Source of the DNA: Kineothrix sp. IPX-CK
GTDB taxonomy: Bacteria; Bacillota; Clostridia; Lachnospirales; Lachnospiraceae
Direction: 5' to 3'
DNA length: 64,000 bases
Assembly: GCF_039134705.1 (NCBI RefSeq)
Contig: NZ_CP146256.1
Coordinates: 4,588,001-4,652,000, forward strand
This document shows positions 16,929 through 26,392 of the stretch, in pieces (the first letter of the stretch is position 1; the number at the start of each line of letters is the position of its first letter). The translations under genes were made by a program, and so were the position numbers. The notes beneath the pieces are model-generated. The model saw nothing but the letters and a program-made list of their open reading frames with translations, ran no database searches and was not told the DNA's origin.

Positions 16929-19052
16929 TCACATGCGAAATTCCCTCACTTCTTTTACCACAAACACACATAACGAACGAGGCATCATCCGCATTCTTCC
17001 ACAGGCTACCTCCGGCATATCCTCCTCCGACCGGGGAATACCATCCGCAAGATATTTCAACCCCGTATCTGCCGCTACAAACCACTCCATACCGGGAACT
17101 AAACCCGGCAGCAAGAATTCCTGCTCTTCCCAGAATACATTGATTGCCAGACACACGATATCATCTTTATCATTTATGCCGTCCTGAGCATTACGCCCTG
17201 CATAAACGATACGCAGTACCTTAAGATTCTCTTCCGGCTCCATCACATGGATTTCGGGGAAACCCAAGGAACATCGTCCGGAAAACTTCCGAACAATAAC
17301 ATGCTTCTTCCTAAACTGAATCATGTATTTAAAGAAGTCGTAGATATCTCTGTTTTTCTCCAGCATATCCCAGTTAAGCCACGAGGTCTCATTATCCTGG
17401 CAATAAGCATTATTATTTCCATACTGGGTATTGCCGAATTCATCTCCGGCCAGGAACATCGGTGTTCCGCGGCTCAGCATAAGAACTGCTGCCGCATTTT
17501 TTATCATTCTCCTGCGAAGTGCGAGAATTTCCTTATCCTCCGTCTCACCTTCCACTCCGCAGTTCCAGCTTCTGTTATCGTCGCTTCCATCCGTATTGTC
17601 CCAGCCGTTGGCTTCGTTATGCTTCATATTGTAGGAATATAAATCCCATAACGTAAAACCGTCGTGGCAGGTCAGAAAGTTTACCGACGCGTTAGTACCT
17701 CTGAATTCGGGAAGATACAGGTCCCTGGAGCCGGTGATCCGCTGCGCCGCAATGTCCGCCATGCCATAATCGCCCTTCAGGAAATTACGCATATCGTCCC
17801 GATATTTACCGTTCCACTCCGCCCAGCGGTTCCATGCAGGGAAGCTGCCTACCTGATAAAGGCCTCCCGCATCCCACGCCTCGGCAATGAGCTTCACATT
17901 TCCAAGAATAGGATCGAAAGCGAGACTTTGCAGCAGAGGGGGCTTGCTCATCGGAGAGCCGTCCTCGTTACGCCCTAATATGCTGGCCAGATCGAAACGA
18001 AAACCGTCAATGTGATATGCCGTTACCCAATACCGCAGGCATTCCAGTATCATCTGCTGCACGATAGGATGATTGCAGTTCAGCGTATTTCCACACCCGC
18101 TGAAATTATAATAATAGCCCTCTGGAGTAAGCATGTAATAAATATTATTATCGAAACCCTTGAAAGAAAAGAATGGCCCCTGCTCGTTACCCTCCGCCGT
18201 ATGATTGAAAACCACATCGAGAAAACATTCAATGCCATTGTCGTTCAGTTCCTTTATAAGTTCCTTAAGCTCCGTACCTTCTCTGTTATATTCAACCTTT
18301 CCTGCATAACTCGTATTCGGAGCAAAAAAACTGACAGTATTATAGCCCCAGTAATTAATTAAAGGCTTTCCATCTACTTCCCGGTAATCGGACATTTCGT
18401 CGAATTCAAAGATAGGCATTAGCTCAACGGCGTTTATTCCAAGCTCCTTCAGATAAGGTATCTTTTCCCTTAAACCCTCGAAGGTTCCCGGATATTTCAC
18501 GCCTGAAGATTTGTGATAGGTAAGTCCTCGGATGTGCATTTCATATATGATTAAATCTGCCATAGGTATCAAAGGCCGCCCGTTATTCCTCCAGTCGAAA
18601 TCGTCCTTCACCACCCGGGCTTTGTAACAGACCGTCTCTTTTTTCTCCATGCCCCACACACTCTGACCGGTAACCGCCTTTGCATATATATCTAACAAGC
18701 ACTTATCTTTATCGAATAAAAGTCCTTTTTGGGGGTTATATGGTCCGTCCAAACGATAGGCATACTCGAATTCTTCGATCTTCAGCCCGAATACGATCAT
18801 CGAGTATACCTTTCCTATCTTATAATTTTCGGGAAATCTTAGTACCGCATAGGGTTCCTCTTCCATCCTCTTAAACAAAAGCAGTTCGCAGGAGGTAGCG
18901 CCGAAGGAATGTACCGTGAAATTAACACCGCAGGGAATTGCCACTGCCCCGTTAATTTCATACATCCCCGGCCTCACTTTAAAACCGTCTATTACGTCCA
19001 TCGGAATCATGTGAATGCTGCTTAGCGGAGAAATAATCTTATTTTCTTCCAT
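16929..19052 (-). CDS. glgX: Glycogen debranching enzyme (GlgX/isoamylase type, GH13)
   Basis: 707 residues. An N-terminal CBM48-like domain (about 20-130, PCGVNFTVHSFGATSCELLLF, FEYAYRLDGPYNPQKGLLFD) precedes a GH13 alpha-amylase barrel. GH13 regions are visible: region I DVVFNHTAEG, region II DGFRFDLAS with the nucleophile Asp, region III LIAEAWDAGG with the acid Glu, and region IV NFLTCHDGFTLWD. Cleaves alpha-1,6 branches of glycogen or limit dextrins. ATG 19052 is used because GGAGG lies 7 nt upstream; an in-frame extension to 19217 would run into the pfkB coding region. 37 nt behind the sugar kinase gene, probably one operon. Confidence 0.9.
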   Translation of the reverse strand: MEENKIISPLSSIHMIPMDVIDGFKVRPGMYEINGAVAIPCGVNFTVHSFGATSCELLLFKRMEEEPYAVLRFPENYKIGKVYSMIVFGLKIEEFEYAYRLDGPYNPQKGLLFDKDKCLLDIYAKAVTGQSVWGMEKKETVCYKARVVKDDFDWRNNGRPLIPMADLIIYEMHIRGLTYHKSSGVKYPGTFEGLREKIPYLKELGINAVELMPIFEFDEMSDYREVDGKPLINYWGYNTVSFFAPNTSYAGKVEYNREGTELKELIKELNDNGIECFLDVVFNHTAEGNEQGPFFSFKGFDNNIYYMLTPEGYYYNFSGCGNTLNCNHPIVQQMILECLRYWVTAYHIDGFRFDLASILGRNEDGSPMSKPPLLQSLAFDPILGNVKLIAEAWDAGGLYQVGSFPAWNRWAEWNGKYRDDMRNFLKGDYGMADIAAQRITGSRDLYLPEFRGTNASVNFLTCHDGFTLWDLYSYNMKHNEANGWDNTDGSDDNRSWNCGVEGETEDKEILALRRRMIKNAAAVLMLSRGTPMFLAGDEFGNTQYGNNNAYCQDNETSWLNWDMLEKNRDIYDFFKYMIQFRKKHVIVRKFSGRCSLGFPEIHVMEPEENLKVLRIVYAGRNAQDGINDKDDIVCLAINVFWEEQEFLLPGLVPGMEWFVAADTGLKYLADGIPRSEEDMPEVACGRMRMMPRSLCVFVVKEVREFRM

Positions 19053-19089
19053 TCTTGTCCTCCAAGCCCGATTATCCGGTGGGCATAAC

Positions 19090-20055
19090 TTAATAGGTCC
19101 TAATAAACTCTTCCACTTCATTCTTAGCGGGCATAACGCGCAAGGCACCTTTCCTCGTCGTAACGATAGAAGCGGCAGCGTTGGCAAAAGTAAGCATTTC
19201 GTCCAGCTTCTCTTCATTCAGATTATCGATACCGTATTTCAGAATATGGTGCAGACAGCAGCCGCCGAAGGTATCTCCCGCGCCCGTAGTCTCTATTGTC
19301 TTTTCCTGAACAAAAGCGGGCTTATCCACTTTGATATCCTTATAATAAGCTCTGCTTCCGTCTTTTCCCATAGACAGCACGACCAAAGGAATGCCGTATT
19401 CCTTTCGCAGTTTCTCTATACCTTTATCGTAATCCTCTTCTCCGGTAAACCACTGAATCTCGTTGTCGGAAATCTTCAAAATATCGCATTTGCCCAGTCC
19501 GTACGCTACCTGCTCCTTGGCTTCTTCCAAAGACTCCCAAAGGGGCGGACGCAGATTGGGGTCGAAGGAAATCAGTGCACCATGCTCCTTTGCCATTTTG
19601 ATTACCTTTTTCGTCGCTTTACGAACCCCTTTATGAGTCATAGATAAGGTTCCGAAATGGAAGATCTCACTATGCTTGATCAGTTTTTCATCTATCTCGT
19701 CTTCTGTCAGCAACATGTCCGCGCCAGGATTGCGGTAGAAAGAAAAATCTCTGTCTCCGTCTTCAAAGGTCTGAACAAATGCCAAAGTGGTCCTTGCATC
19801 CTTATCCACAATCAAGCCGGTAGTATTGATTCCTACTTCCTCCAAAACTCCCTTTAACTTCGTTCCGAATATATCTTCCCCGACCTTTCCGATAAACGCA
19901 GTACGGTCGCCTAATTTCTGAAGCATAGCCAGCACGTTGCATGGAGCGCCTCCCGGGTTGGCTTCAAATATTGTATTTCCCTGCTCACTCACTCCGTTAT
20001 CCGTAAAGTCAATCAGCAATTCCCCTAACGCAACTACATCAAATTCCTTTTTCAT
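19090..20055 (-). CDS. PfkB-family sugar kinase, probable fructokinase
   Basis: 321 residues of the ribokinase/PfkB fold. N-terminal VVALGELLIDF and the substrate motif NPGGAPCNVLAMLQKLG; the C-terminal ATP/anion-hole motif ETTGAGDTFGGC carries the catalytic Asp. The sequence most resembles bacterial fructokinases (ScrK type) by the block FRNPGADMLL and FDPNLRPPLW. Phosphorylates a hexose at the expense of ATP in the cytoplasm. A strong AAAGGAGAA precedes the ATG. Followed after 37 nt by glgX. Fructokinase is the favoured activity, but other sugars are possible. Confidence 0.9.
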   Translation of the reverse strand: MKKEFDVVALGELLIDFTDNGVSEQGNTIFEANPGGAPCNVLAMLQKLGDRTAFIGKVGEDIFGTKLKGVLEEVGINTTGLIVDKDARTTLAFVQTFEDGDRDFSFYRNPGADMLLTEDEIDEKLIKHSEIFHFGTLSMTHKGVRKATKKVIKMAKEHGALISFDPNLRPPLWESLEEAKEQVAYGLGKCDILKISDNEIQWFTGEEDYDKGIEKLRKEYGIPLVVLSMGKDGSRAYYKDIKVDKPAFVQEKTIETTGAGDTFGGCCLHHILKYGIDNLNEEKLDEMLTFANAAASIVTTRKGALRVMPAKNEVEEFIRTY

Positions 20056-20133
20056 TTCGTCTTCTCCTTTTGCAGCATTACATTTTTAAATATCTTCTGA
20101 AATTCCCAAAGCCTCCCTGATTGGCCGTTACCA

Positions 20134-20439
20134 TTAAATTCCTTCCTCTTCGGAACGAACCTTACATCCGTTGTCATAAGAGCCGATTTCACAAGGATCT
20201 GCTTTATCCCTGTCTGTACAAAACGTACACGACGGACAGGGCTTATACTCTCCCATGAATTCTCTGGGGACTCCTTCGTTTACGGCATTGTGTCTGCAGT
20301 CGAAACACCAGCACATCTTACATTCTTCAAAATATTGCTTGCCGTCTTTTTTTACTTCCTCTGATTTTTGTGGTTTCTCCGATTCCTTAGAAATAAAAAT
20401 ATCGAAGAGATTTATCTGTCCCTCTAACTGCTTTCTCAT
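20134..20439 (-). CDS. Small cysteine-rich hypothetical protein
   Basis: 101 residues, family not recognised. The first 35 residues are charged (LEGQINLFDIFISKESEK). The rest holds nine cysteines in two clusters, ECKMCWCFDCRHN and CPSCTFCTD, plus two later Cys. The C-x2-C-x-C-x2-C and C-x2-C-x2-C spacing suggests metal (Zn or Fe-S) binding. Located 78 nt upstream of the fructokinase gene, same strand. Ribosome binding site is weak (AAGAAAG). Coding is supported by an open frame and good codon structure, but function cannot be stated. Confidence 0.6.
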   Translation of the reverse strand: MRKQLEGQINLFDIFISKESEKPQKSEEVKKDGKQYFEECKMCWCFDCRHNAVNEGVPREFMGEYKPCPSCTFCTDRDKADPCEIGSYDNGCKVRSEEEGI

Positions 20440-20617
20440 TTTCTGTTCTTTCTTATGTGTTATAATAAATGGTTTCGCCCGGCCGGCTTTGAATATATTC
20501 CTGATATACCTTCATTATATCTCGACTTAGAAAATATTGAAATCCTTTTTAACATATTATTCTATTAATATTCCGTGAAAATATTATTTTTTATACTATT
20601 TCGTATATTAAATAAAG

Positions 20618-20659
20618 AAGCAGCTAATCTTTTCCTTATATCGGGTGAATTAGCTGCTT
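20618..20659 (-). terminator. Hairpin downstream of the GH3 gene
   Basis: An 11-bp perfect stem, AAGCAGCTAAT (20618-20628) with ATTAGCTGCTT (20649-20659), sits 19 nt past the GH3 stop on the minus strand. The following T-tract on that strand is short (TTTATT). Nothing else recognisable was found in 20440-20677. Confidence 0.6.
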
Positions 20660-20677
20660 TTCCAATTATTCTTTTAA

Positions 20678-22783
20678 TTAAAATTCAATTTGTAATTTCA
20701 TTTCTATCGGCTTTATTCCCGTCAGTTCCGCACTTCTTGCGTCCGGCTGGTTCATGCCTGCATACAGAATATAATTACTGCCGTCATAGAAACGTTCTCC
20801 TTCATCGTTAACAACAGTAAAGCTTTTTTTATCGATAGTCAGTTTTTGCTTTAACGTTTCTCCTGCCTTTATATGCACTCTTTTAAAAGCACACAAGGCC
20901 GGATTTCTAACAGCAAATCTTGAATCTAGGTTTTTTATATAAATCTGAATTACATCGTCGGTATCTACAATTCCCTGATTTTCTGCCATGACTTCAACAC
21001 ATATACCGTTTTTATCGATTTCCATTACCTCAATTCCCATAACCTGTGTTTTTCCATAAGTCAGTCCAAAGCCAAACGGAAATTGTGCCTTTTTCTCCAT
21101 ATAGCGGTATGTTCTTCCCTTCATGCTATAATCCGTAAATTCAGGAAGCTCTTCCACGCTTTCATAGAAGGTTACAGGAAGTTTACCGGAAGGAGATACC
21201 TCGCCAAATATAATATCGGCAGCACTTTTCCCTCCGCGGGCACCGGGATACCACAGTTGCAATATCGCACCAAAATGGCTGGCAGGAAAACTCAGATCGA
21301 TATCGCTTCCTGACATTAGACAGAACACTACCGGTTTCCCTGTTTTTTCTATCGCCTTCATTAAATCCCTTTGCGGCTTTGGAAGCCTTAAATCTTCTTT
21401 ATCTCCAGAAGCGTAGCTGTTCCCGGTGTCTCCCTCTTCTCCCTCTAACGTTTCATCCAGGCCAAGACAAAGAATAACAATATCGCTATGTTCTGCCACA
21501 GTCAGCGCCTCAGCCAATCTATCCTTAGCAAAAGCCAGCTTTTCCGTTCTTTCCTCCGATAGCTGACATCCCTCTGAATATAAAACGCGGACTTTATCCC
21601 TGGCATAATCCTGAATACCTTCCAGTACGGTAAAATATCTCGAAGAGGTTCCATGATAATTGCCGATCAGCGCTTTCCTGCTGTTTGCATTGGGACCTAT
21701 TACTCCGATAGTTTTCAACTTATCCACATCCAAAGGCAAGATTCCGTCATTTTTCAACATAACGATGCTTTCCTTTGTTGTTTTATCCGCAAGCGCCAAA
21801 TGTTCCTCGCATTCTACTTTTTCAAACGGTATTTTATCGTACTCGGTTTTTTCAAATAATCCAAGAAGAAAACGGGTAGTAAACAACCGGACAGCGGACC
21901 TGGTAATCGCTTCTTCTGTTACTAGTCCATCCTGAAAAGCTTTTAATATATGAAGATATATATTTCCACAATTAAGATCGCAGCCGGCGTTTAATGCCAT
22001 TGCCGCAGATTCCTTCGCCGATGATGTAACCATATGATGTTCATGGAAATCTTTAAGTGCCCAGCAATCTGAGACAAAATGTCCTTCGAATTCCCATTTG
22101 CCGCGAAGAATATCCTGCATCAGCATCTTATTTGCGCAGCAAGGCTCTCCGTTTACCCGGTTATAAGCTCCCATTACCGCTTCTACCTCCGCTTCCTTTA
22201 CAAGCGCTTCGAAGGCAGGAAGATAGGTTTCTTCCAAATCCTTAGGCGTAGCTAAGGCATTGAATTCATGCCTTAGAGCTTCGGGACCGGAGTGAACTGC
22301 ATAATGCTTCGCGCAAGCCGCCGCTTTCATTACCTCTTCATCCCCCTGCAAGCCCTTGACAAAGGCTACACCAAGCCTTGAAGTCAAGTAAGGATCTTCT
22401 CCGTAAGTCTCATGCCCTCTTCCCCATCTGGGATCTCGAAAAATATTTACATTAGGTGACCAAAAGGTAAGCCCTTTATAAATATCCCTGTCACCGTGAG
22501 CAGAATATCCATTATATTTTGCCCTTCCTTCTGTTGCAGTGCAATCAGCAATCTCATATATCAATTCTTCGTCAAAGGCTGCCGCCATACCGATTGCCTG
22601 TGGGAAAACTGTCGCAGTACCGGCGCGTGCCACCCCATGCAACGCCTCCCCCCACCAGTTATAAGCAGGTATATTTAACCTCGGAATTGCTGGTGAATTA
22701 TATCTTAACTGCCCGGCGCGCTCTTCTATCGTCATTTCTGCAACCAGCTTGGTAGCCTTCTGCCTCGCTTCTTCCCTCGTCAT
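20678..22783 (-). CDS. Glycoside hydrolase family 3, probable beta-xylosidase
   Basis: 701 residues, no signal peptide, so intracellular. N-terminal GH3 TIM barrel (about 1-300) with NWWGEALHGVARAG, TFWSPNVNIFRDPRWGRGHETYGEDP and CAKHYAVHSGPE. The nucleophile region is GHFVSDCWALKDF, with Asp as nucleophile. An alpha/beta sandwich (about 340-550, DETLEGEEGD, WYPGARGGKSAADIIFGE) and a C-terminal Fn3-like domain (about 580-690) follow. The block NWWGEALHGVARAGTATVFP is shared with beta-xylosidases and beta-glucosidases. Neighbouring sugar ABC transporter and GH43 favour xylo-oligosaccharide hydrolysis. 38 nt downstream of the second permease gene, same operon. Confidence 0.9.
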   Translation of the reverse strand: MTREEARQKATKLVAEMTIEERAGQLRYNSPAIPRLNIPAYNWWGEALHGVARAGTATVFPQAIGMAAAFDEELIYEIADCTATEGRAKYNGYSAHGDRDIYKGLTFWSPNVNIFRDPRWGRGHETYGEDPYLTSRLGVAFVKGLQGDEEVMKAAACAKHYAVHSGPEALRHEFNALATPKDLEETYLPAFEALVKEAEVEAVMGAYNRVNGEPCCANKMLMQDILRGKWEFEGHFVSDCWALKDFHEHHMVTSSAKESAAMALNAGCDLNCGNIYLHILKAFQDGLVTEEAITRSAVRLFTTRFLLGLFEKTEYDKIPFEKVECEEHLALADKTTKESIVMLKNDGILPLDVDKLKTIGVIGPNANSRKALIGNYHGTSSRYFTVLEGIQDYARDKVRVLYSEGCQLSEERTEKLAFAKDRLAEALTVAEHSDIVILCLGLDETLEGEEGDTGNSYASGDKEDLRLPKPQRDLMKAIEKTGKPVVFCLMSGSDIDLSFPASHFGAILQLWYPGARGGKSAADIIFGEVSPSGKLPVTFYESVEELPEFTDYSMKGRTYRYMEKKAQFPFGFGLTYGKTQVMGIEVMEIDKNGICVEVMAENQGIVDTDDVIQIYIKNLDSRFAVRNPALCAFKRVHIKAGETLKQKLTIDKKSFTVVNDEGERFYDGSNYILYAGMNQPDARSAELTGIKPIEMKLQIEF

Positions 22784-22821
22784 TGTTTACCTTACCTTTC
22801 CAAGCTTTTATCTTTTTAAAT

Positions 22822-23664
22822 TTAACCCTTTACCGCACCTGCCGTTAATCCGTCTACGATCTGGTTGCTGAACATGCAATAAACGAGAATCGTAGGCGCT
22901 ATTGCAATAATGACCGCTGCAAACATCTGAACATAATTCGTCGAGTATGGCCCTACAAAATAGGTCAGGGTTACCGGCAGAGTTTTTTTGGTCGTATCGG
23001 ATATAAATACCATTGCCAGTAAAAGCTCGTTCCAGTTTCCTACGAAGGTCATAAGTGCCGCTACGCTCATACCTGTCTTGGAGAGAGGTATCGCTATTTG
23101 AAAATAACATTGATAAATATTACATCCGTCGATACATGCTGCTTCAAACATTTCTCTCGGCATGCCCTTAAAAAATCCTACCAGTAAAAATATGGTCATC
23201 GGAAGAGAAAACGTAATATAAGGCAGAATCAAACCCGCCAGCGAATTGGTCAATCCGAGATTGGAAAACCGCACAAACAGAGGAATTAGTACACAGTGTA
23301 CAGGTACCATCATTCCTATCATAAAATATGTCATCGTAAGTCCGGACAGCTTCCATTTCATCCTCGCGATGGCAAAAGAAGCCATAGAACCGAAAAACAT
23401 GCTGACGATCAGCGCAATTACACATACAATCAGAGAATTGAGCATAGCCCTTCCCAGATAGCCCTTAGTCCATGCAAAAATGTAATTTCCAATCTGTAAT
23501 ATTTCCGGCATTCCGAAGGGAGAAGCAAATACTTCCGCATTTGTTTTTAAGGAAACGTTTACCATCCATAGAAGAGGTACCAAATATACTAAGACCAACA
23601 GCAGTAATACTACATATATGATGATTGAAATCGGGCTGACCGGTTTTTTATTTTTATTAATCAT
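22822..23664 (-). CDS. Sugar ABC transporter permease (CUT1, MalG-like)
   Basis: 280-residue membrane protein with six predicted helices. First helix at IIIYVVLLLLVLVYLVPLLWM; the EAA motif that docks on the ATPase is visible as MFEAACIDGCNIYQCYFQIAIPLS (around residues 169-192). The family-typical start PLLWMVNVSLKTNAEVF and end NQIVDGLTAGAVKG match MalG-type permeases. Works with the next-upstream permease and the binding lipoprotein. No ATPase gene is in the cluster; CUT1 systems often share an MsmK-type ATPase encoded elsewhere (known of the family). Confidence 0.92.
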   Translation of the reverse strand: MINKNKKPVSPISIIIYVVLLLLVLVYLVPLLWMVNVSLKTNAEVFASPFGMPEILQIGNYIFAWTKGYLGRAMLNSLIVCVIALIVSMFFGSMASFAIARMKWKLSGLTMTYFMIGMMVPVHCVLIPLFVRFSNLGLTNSLAGLILPYITFSLPMTIFLLVGFFKGMPREMFEAACIDGCNIYQCYFQIAIPLSKTGMSVAALMTFVGNWNELLLAMVFISDTTKKTLPVTLTYFVGPYSTNYVQMFAAVIIAIAPTILVYCMFSNQIVDGLTAGAVKG

Positions 23665-23676
23665 ACCTTCATCCCC

Positions 23677-24564
23677 CTAACTTTCATAAGTTTCTGCTTT
23701 AATTAATTTATTGATAAGAAAAGATACTATTAAACAGAGAACCAGCAATATGACGGATATGGAACTTGCATAGCCGTATTTGAAATATTGGAAGCCCTGC
23801 GTGTATAAATGCGTTGCCAGCACGTCTGTACTATGATTAGGACCGCCTTGTGTCATATTATAGACTAAATCAAAAAATTTCAGGGAACCGATGCAATTTA
23901 ACGACAAGGATATGGTCACCATCGGTTTTACAAGCGGAAGCGTCAAATAGCGGAAGGTCTGTCCCTTGGACGCACCGTCAATATACGAGGCTTCGTATAA
24001 TTCTTTTGATATTCCGCTGATTTGTGCTATGTAGAGCATCATTGTCGATCCTACATACTGCCAGAGTGCAATGCAGGCGATAACCCACATAGGCAGAACG
24101 ATAAATCCCTTTGTAGAAGAAAGCCACATCGGACCTTCTACGCCGAAGTAGGCCAGCATCTGATTGATTCCCATCTTGGGATTAAACATGAATGCCCAAA
24201 GCAAACCCAAAGCTGCTGAAGAGAGAACGCAGGGAAGATAATAAACATTCTTAAAGAAGTTCCTTCCATGCTTTATATTCGTTAGAAAAACCGCTAACAG
24301 CAATCCGGTAATCTGCTGTGAAACAGCTGAAAATATCATGAAGAATAATGAATTTTTAAGAGCTGTCCTCATCGTTTCATCGTCCGTAAATAAATTGATA
24401 TAATTCTTAAGTCCGACAAATTCCGGCTTTGTCAGCGCATTATAGTCACACAAGGAATAATAAAATACCTGTATAATAGGAATAAATAAAACAAGTGTAA
24501 ATAAAAGAAATGCGGGTGCAATAAAAATGACAATCGCTTTTTTATCTTTTAAAATCTTTTCCAT
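23677..24564 (-). CDS. Sugar ABC transporter permease (CUT1, MalF-like)
   Basis: 295 residues, six helices. N-terminal helix AIVIFIAPAFLLFTLVLFIP with the MalF-type continuation IIQVFYYSLCDYNALTKPEFVGLKNY; EAA loop ELYEASYIDGASKGQTFRYLTLPLV. ATG 24564 is preferred since GGGAGG lies about 11 nt upstream, while the alternative GTG 24576 would abut the Shine-Dalgarno. The gene sits between the binding protein and the MalG-like permease, 12 nt from the latter. Confidence 0.92.
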   Translation of the reverse strand: MEKILKDKKAIVIFIAPAFLLFTLVLFIPIIQVFYYSLCDYNALTKPEFVGLKNYINLFTDDETMRTALKNSLFFMIFSAVSQQITGLLLAVFLTNIKHGRNFFKNVYYLPCVLSSAALGLLWAFMFNPKMGINQMLAYFGVEGPMWLSSTKGFIVLPMWVIACIALWQYVGSTMMLYIAQISGISKELYEASYIDGASKGQTFRYLTLPLVKPMVTISLSLNCIGSLKFFDLVYNMTQGGPNHSTDVLATHLYTQGFQYFKYGYASSISVILLVLCLIVSFLINKLIKAETYES

Positions 24565-24598
24565 TAGGGAACCCACCTCCCGATGCTTTTTTAAAAGA

Positions 24599-24626
24599 AT
24601 ACGGGACTAAATTTCAAGCCCCGTAT
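24599..24626 (-). terminator. Stem-loop between the binding-protein and permease genes
   Basis: A 7-bp stem, ATACGGG with CCCGTAT, and a 14-nt loop in the gap after the binding-protein gene. Such hairpins often act as partial terminators or mRNA stabilisers that let the binding protein be made in excess. Moderate support only. Confidence 0.45.
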
Positions 24627-24649
24627 ATCTTCTTAATATTCGTTACTTT

Positions 24650-26032
24650 TTAATTCCAGACATTTTTTTCATAGAAGGACTGTACTTTCTGGAACGCGTC
24701 CTCCGAAGTAGCATTTCCGAGGAAAATATCTACCATAGCGTTATCGAAAACATCTCCTGCTTCCACACTCGCCAGGGATTCATTATAGAAGCCGAAAGTA
24801 CCCGTCATATTAGCAAGGATATCCTGAACATAGGATAACTGTGCAGGCGCCTTGGAGTAATCGATTTCCACATTGGTTACAACCGGAATCTTTCCTCCCA
24901 CCTCTGCCGTATATTTCTGCGCTGTATCATCCGTAAAATATTTCATCAATGCAATTACCGCATCAGGATGTTCTGTAGAAGAGCTCATAACAAGGTTATC
25001 TGTCTTAACGATCATGCGATTCGGGTCAGCTCCTCCGGTAACCGCCGGAAATTGGAACACACCGCATTTGGGCTCAAAATCAGGATTATTACCGTTAACC
25101 TGAGCTATAGCCCAAGAGCCCTGGATAAGCATTGCCGCTTCGCCGTTATAGAATGCGGCCGTTGCCTGATCATTGGAATCGCCTGCAGCCGTTGCCTGGA
25201 AGTATTGGGATAACTCTTTCAGCTTATTGCCCGCGTCGATAAAAGTAGGATCTGTCCATTCCATCTGATGTTCTGCAATTTTCTGAAGATTATCAGGGCC
25301 GCCGACACGATCACAAAGATAACCCGCTACCATGGATAAACACCATGCCGTTCCTGCGGAGCAGGAAATAGGAGTATATCCCGTGTCTTTGATTTTCTGA
25401 CACGCTGTTAGCAATTCCTCATAGGTGGAAGGAACTTCCGCACCCGCTGCTTCAAATATCTCCGTGTTGTAGAATACACAAGCAGCCGCAAAATTCGTTG
25501 GAACAGCCATTATTTTTCCGTCATATGTAATTCTTTCGAAGATACCTCCACTGAAGCTGTTATACCAATCCTTTTCCTGGTTCGTAAGTATATCCGTTAA
25601 ATCAGCCGCAACGCCCGCATCTACGTACTGTGTCAGATTAGGTCCCGGATTACAAATGAATATATCCGGCGTATCCTTCGCTGCGATAAGAGCATTCAGT
25701 TTTGTATCATACTCTTCCAGATTCGTAGTTATAACGTTAACATGATAGGTTCCTGCATAATCATTATTAAATCTGTCGATAACCTCTTTATAACCTTTGG
25801 TAATTAAATCTTCCGTAGCCTCTAGGTCATCCCAAAACATCCATGTGATTTCCACTTCTTCTCCGGTTGAAGCCGTTTCAGTTTTTGTTCCCGTCTCAGC
25901 CGCATCGGTAGTCTCTGTACTGCTGCTTTCGGTTTGTGCCGTACTTCCCGTATCCGTAGATACGCCGCATCCTGACAAAAGACTTGTAATCATTCCAACC
26001 GACAGTAACAATGACAATAATTTTTTCTTCAT
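24650..26032 (-). CDS. Sugar ABC transporter substrate-binding lipoprotein
   Basis: 460 residues. Signal peptide 1-21 with lipobox LLSGC (Cys22), then a Ser/Thr/Glu-rich linker, then a family 1 extracellular binding domain: VEITWMFWDDLEATEDLI, KDTPDIFICNPGPNLTQYVDAG, FAAACVFYNTEIFEAAG, FYNGEAAMLIQGSWAIAQVNG. Binds an oligosaccharide outside the cell and hands it to the two downstream permeases. The ligand is not readable from sequence; the GH3 and GH43 genes suggest xylo-oligosaccharides. Transcribed from the 26033-26392 gap, divergently from an AraC regulator. Confidence 0.92.
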   Translation of the reverse strand: MKKKLLSLLLSVGMITSLLSGCGVSTDTGSTAQTESSSTETTDAAETGTKTETASTGEEVEITWMFWDDLEATEDLITKGYKEVIDRFNNDYAGTYHVNVITTNLEEYDTKLNALIAAKDTPDIFICNPGPNLTQYVDAGVAADLTDILTNQEKDWYNSFSGGIFERITYDGKIMAVPTNFAAACVFYNTEIFEAAGAEVPSTYEELLTACQKIKDTGYTPISCSAGTAWCLSMVAGYLCDRVGGPDNLQKIAEHQMEWTDPTFIDAGNKLKELSQYFQATAAGDSNDQATAAFYNGEAAMLIQGSWAIAQVNGNNPDFEPKCGVFQFPAVTGGADPNRMIVKTDNLVMSSSTEHPDAVIALMKYFTDDTAQKYTAEVGGKIPVVTNVEIDYSKAPAQLSYVQDILANMTGTFGFYNESLASVEAGDVFDNAMVDIFLGNATSEDAFQKVQSFYEKNVWN

Positions 26033-26392
26033 TTACTTTACCTCCCTATTTTTACTTTTTGGCAACTTCATAACTTTGTAACTTTAAAATAACATACTGC
26101 TTTTACTCTTTCTTTCGAATAATTGCCTTATAATTATTAATTATTGCTATTTTAGTTATATTAAAATTATTATTATTGTCAAAATATACTATAATATAAC
26201 TTGTTTTTATAACATATTTAACAAATAAAATTAATTATGGATTTAATATATTTACTTTTTTGTCTTGTATTGCTACTATTTTATTAAATTGTTAGGTGTT
26301 TTTTATTTATAATTTGGCAATAATTAACTCATAAAAATTGTCATATACACTATTAATTACTTTTTGATTGATAAACAGGGGAAGTGACCGAT
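26033..26392. promoter_or_regulatory. Divergent AT-rich promoter region between the sugar operon and AraC gene
   Basis: A gap of 360 nt, very AT-rich, with no ORF of note. It must hold the promoters of the minus-strand transporter operon and the plus-strand regulator, and is the likely AraC binding region. No perfect -35/-10 pair or clear operator repeat was identified by eye. Confidence 0.45.

Noticed and set aside
19053-19217. N-terminal extension of the debranching enzyme
   Set aside because: It overlaps the pfkB gene, and a good ribosome binding site precedes the ATG at 19052.
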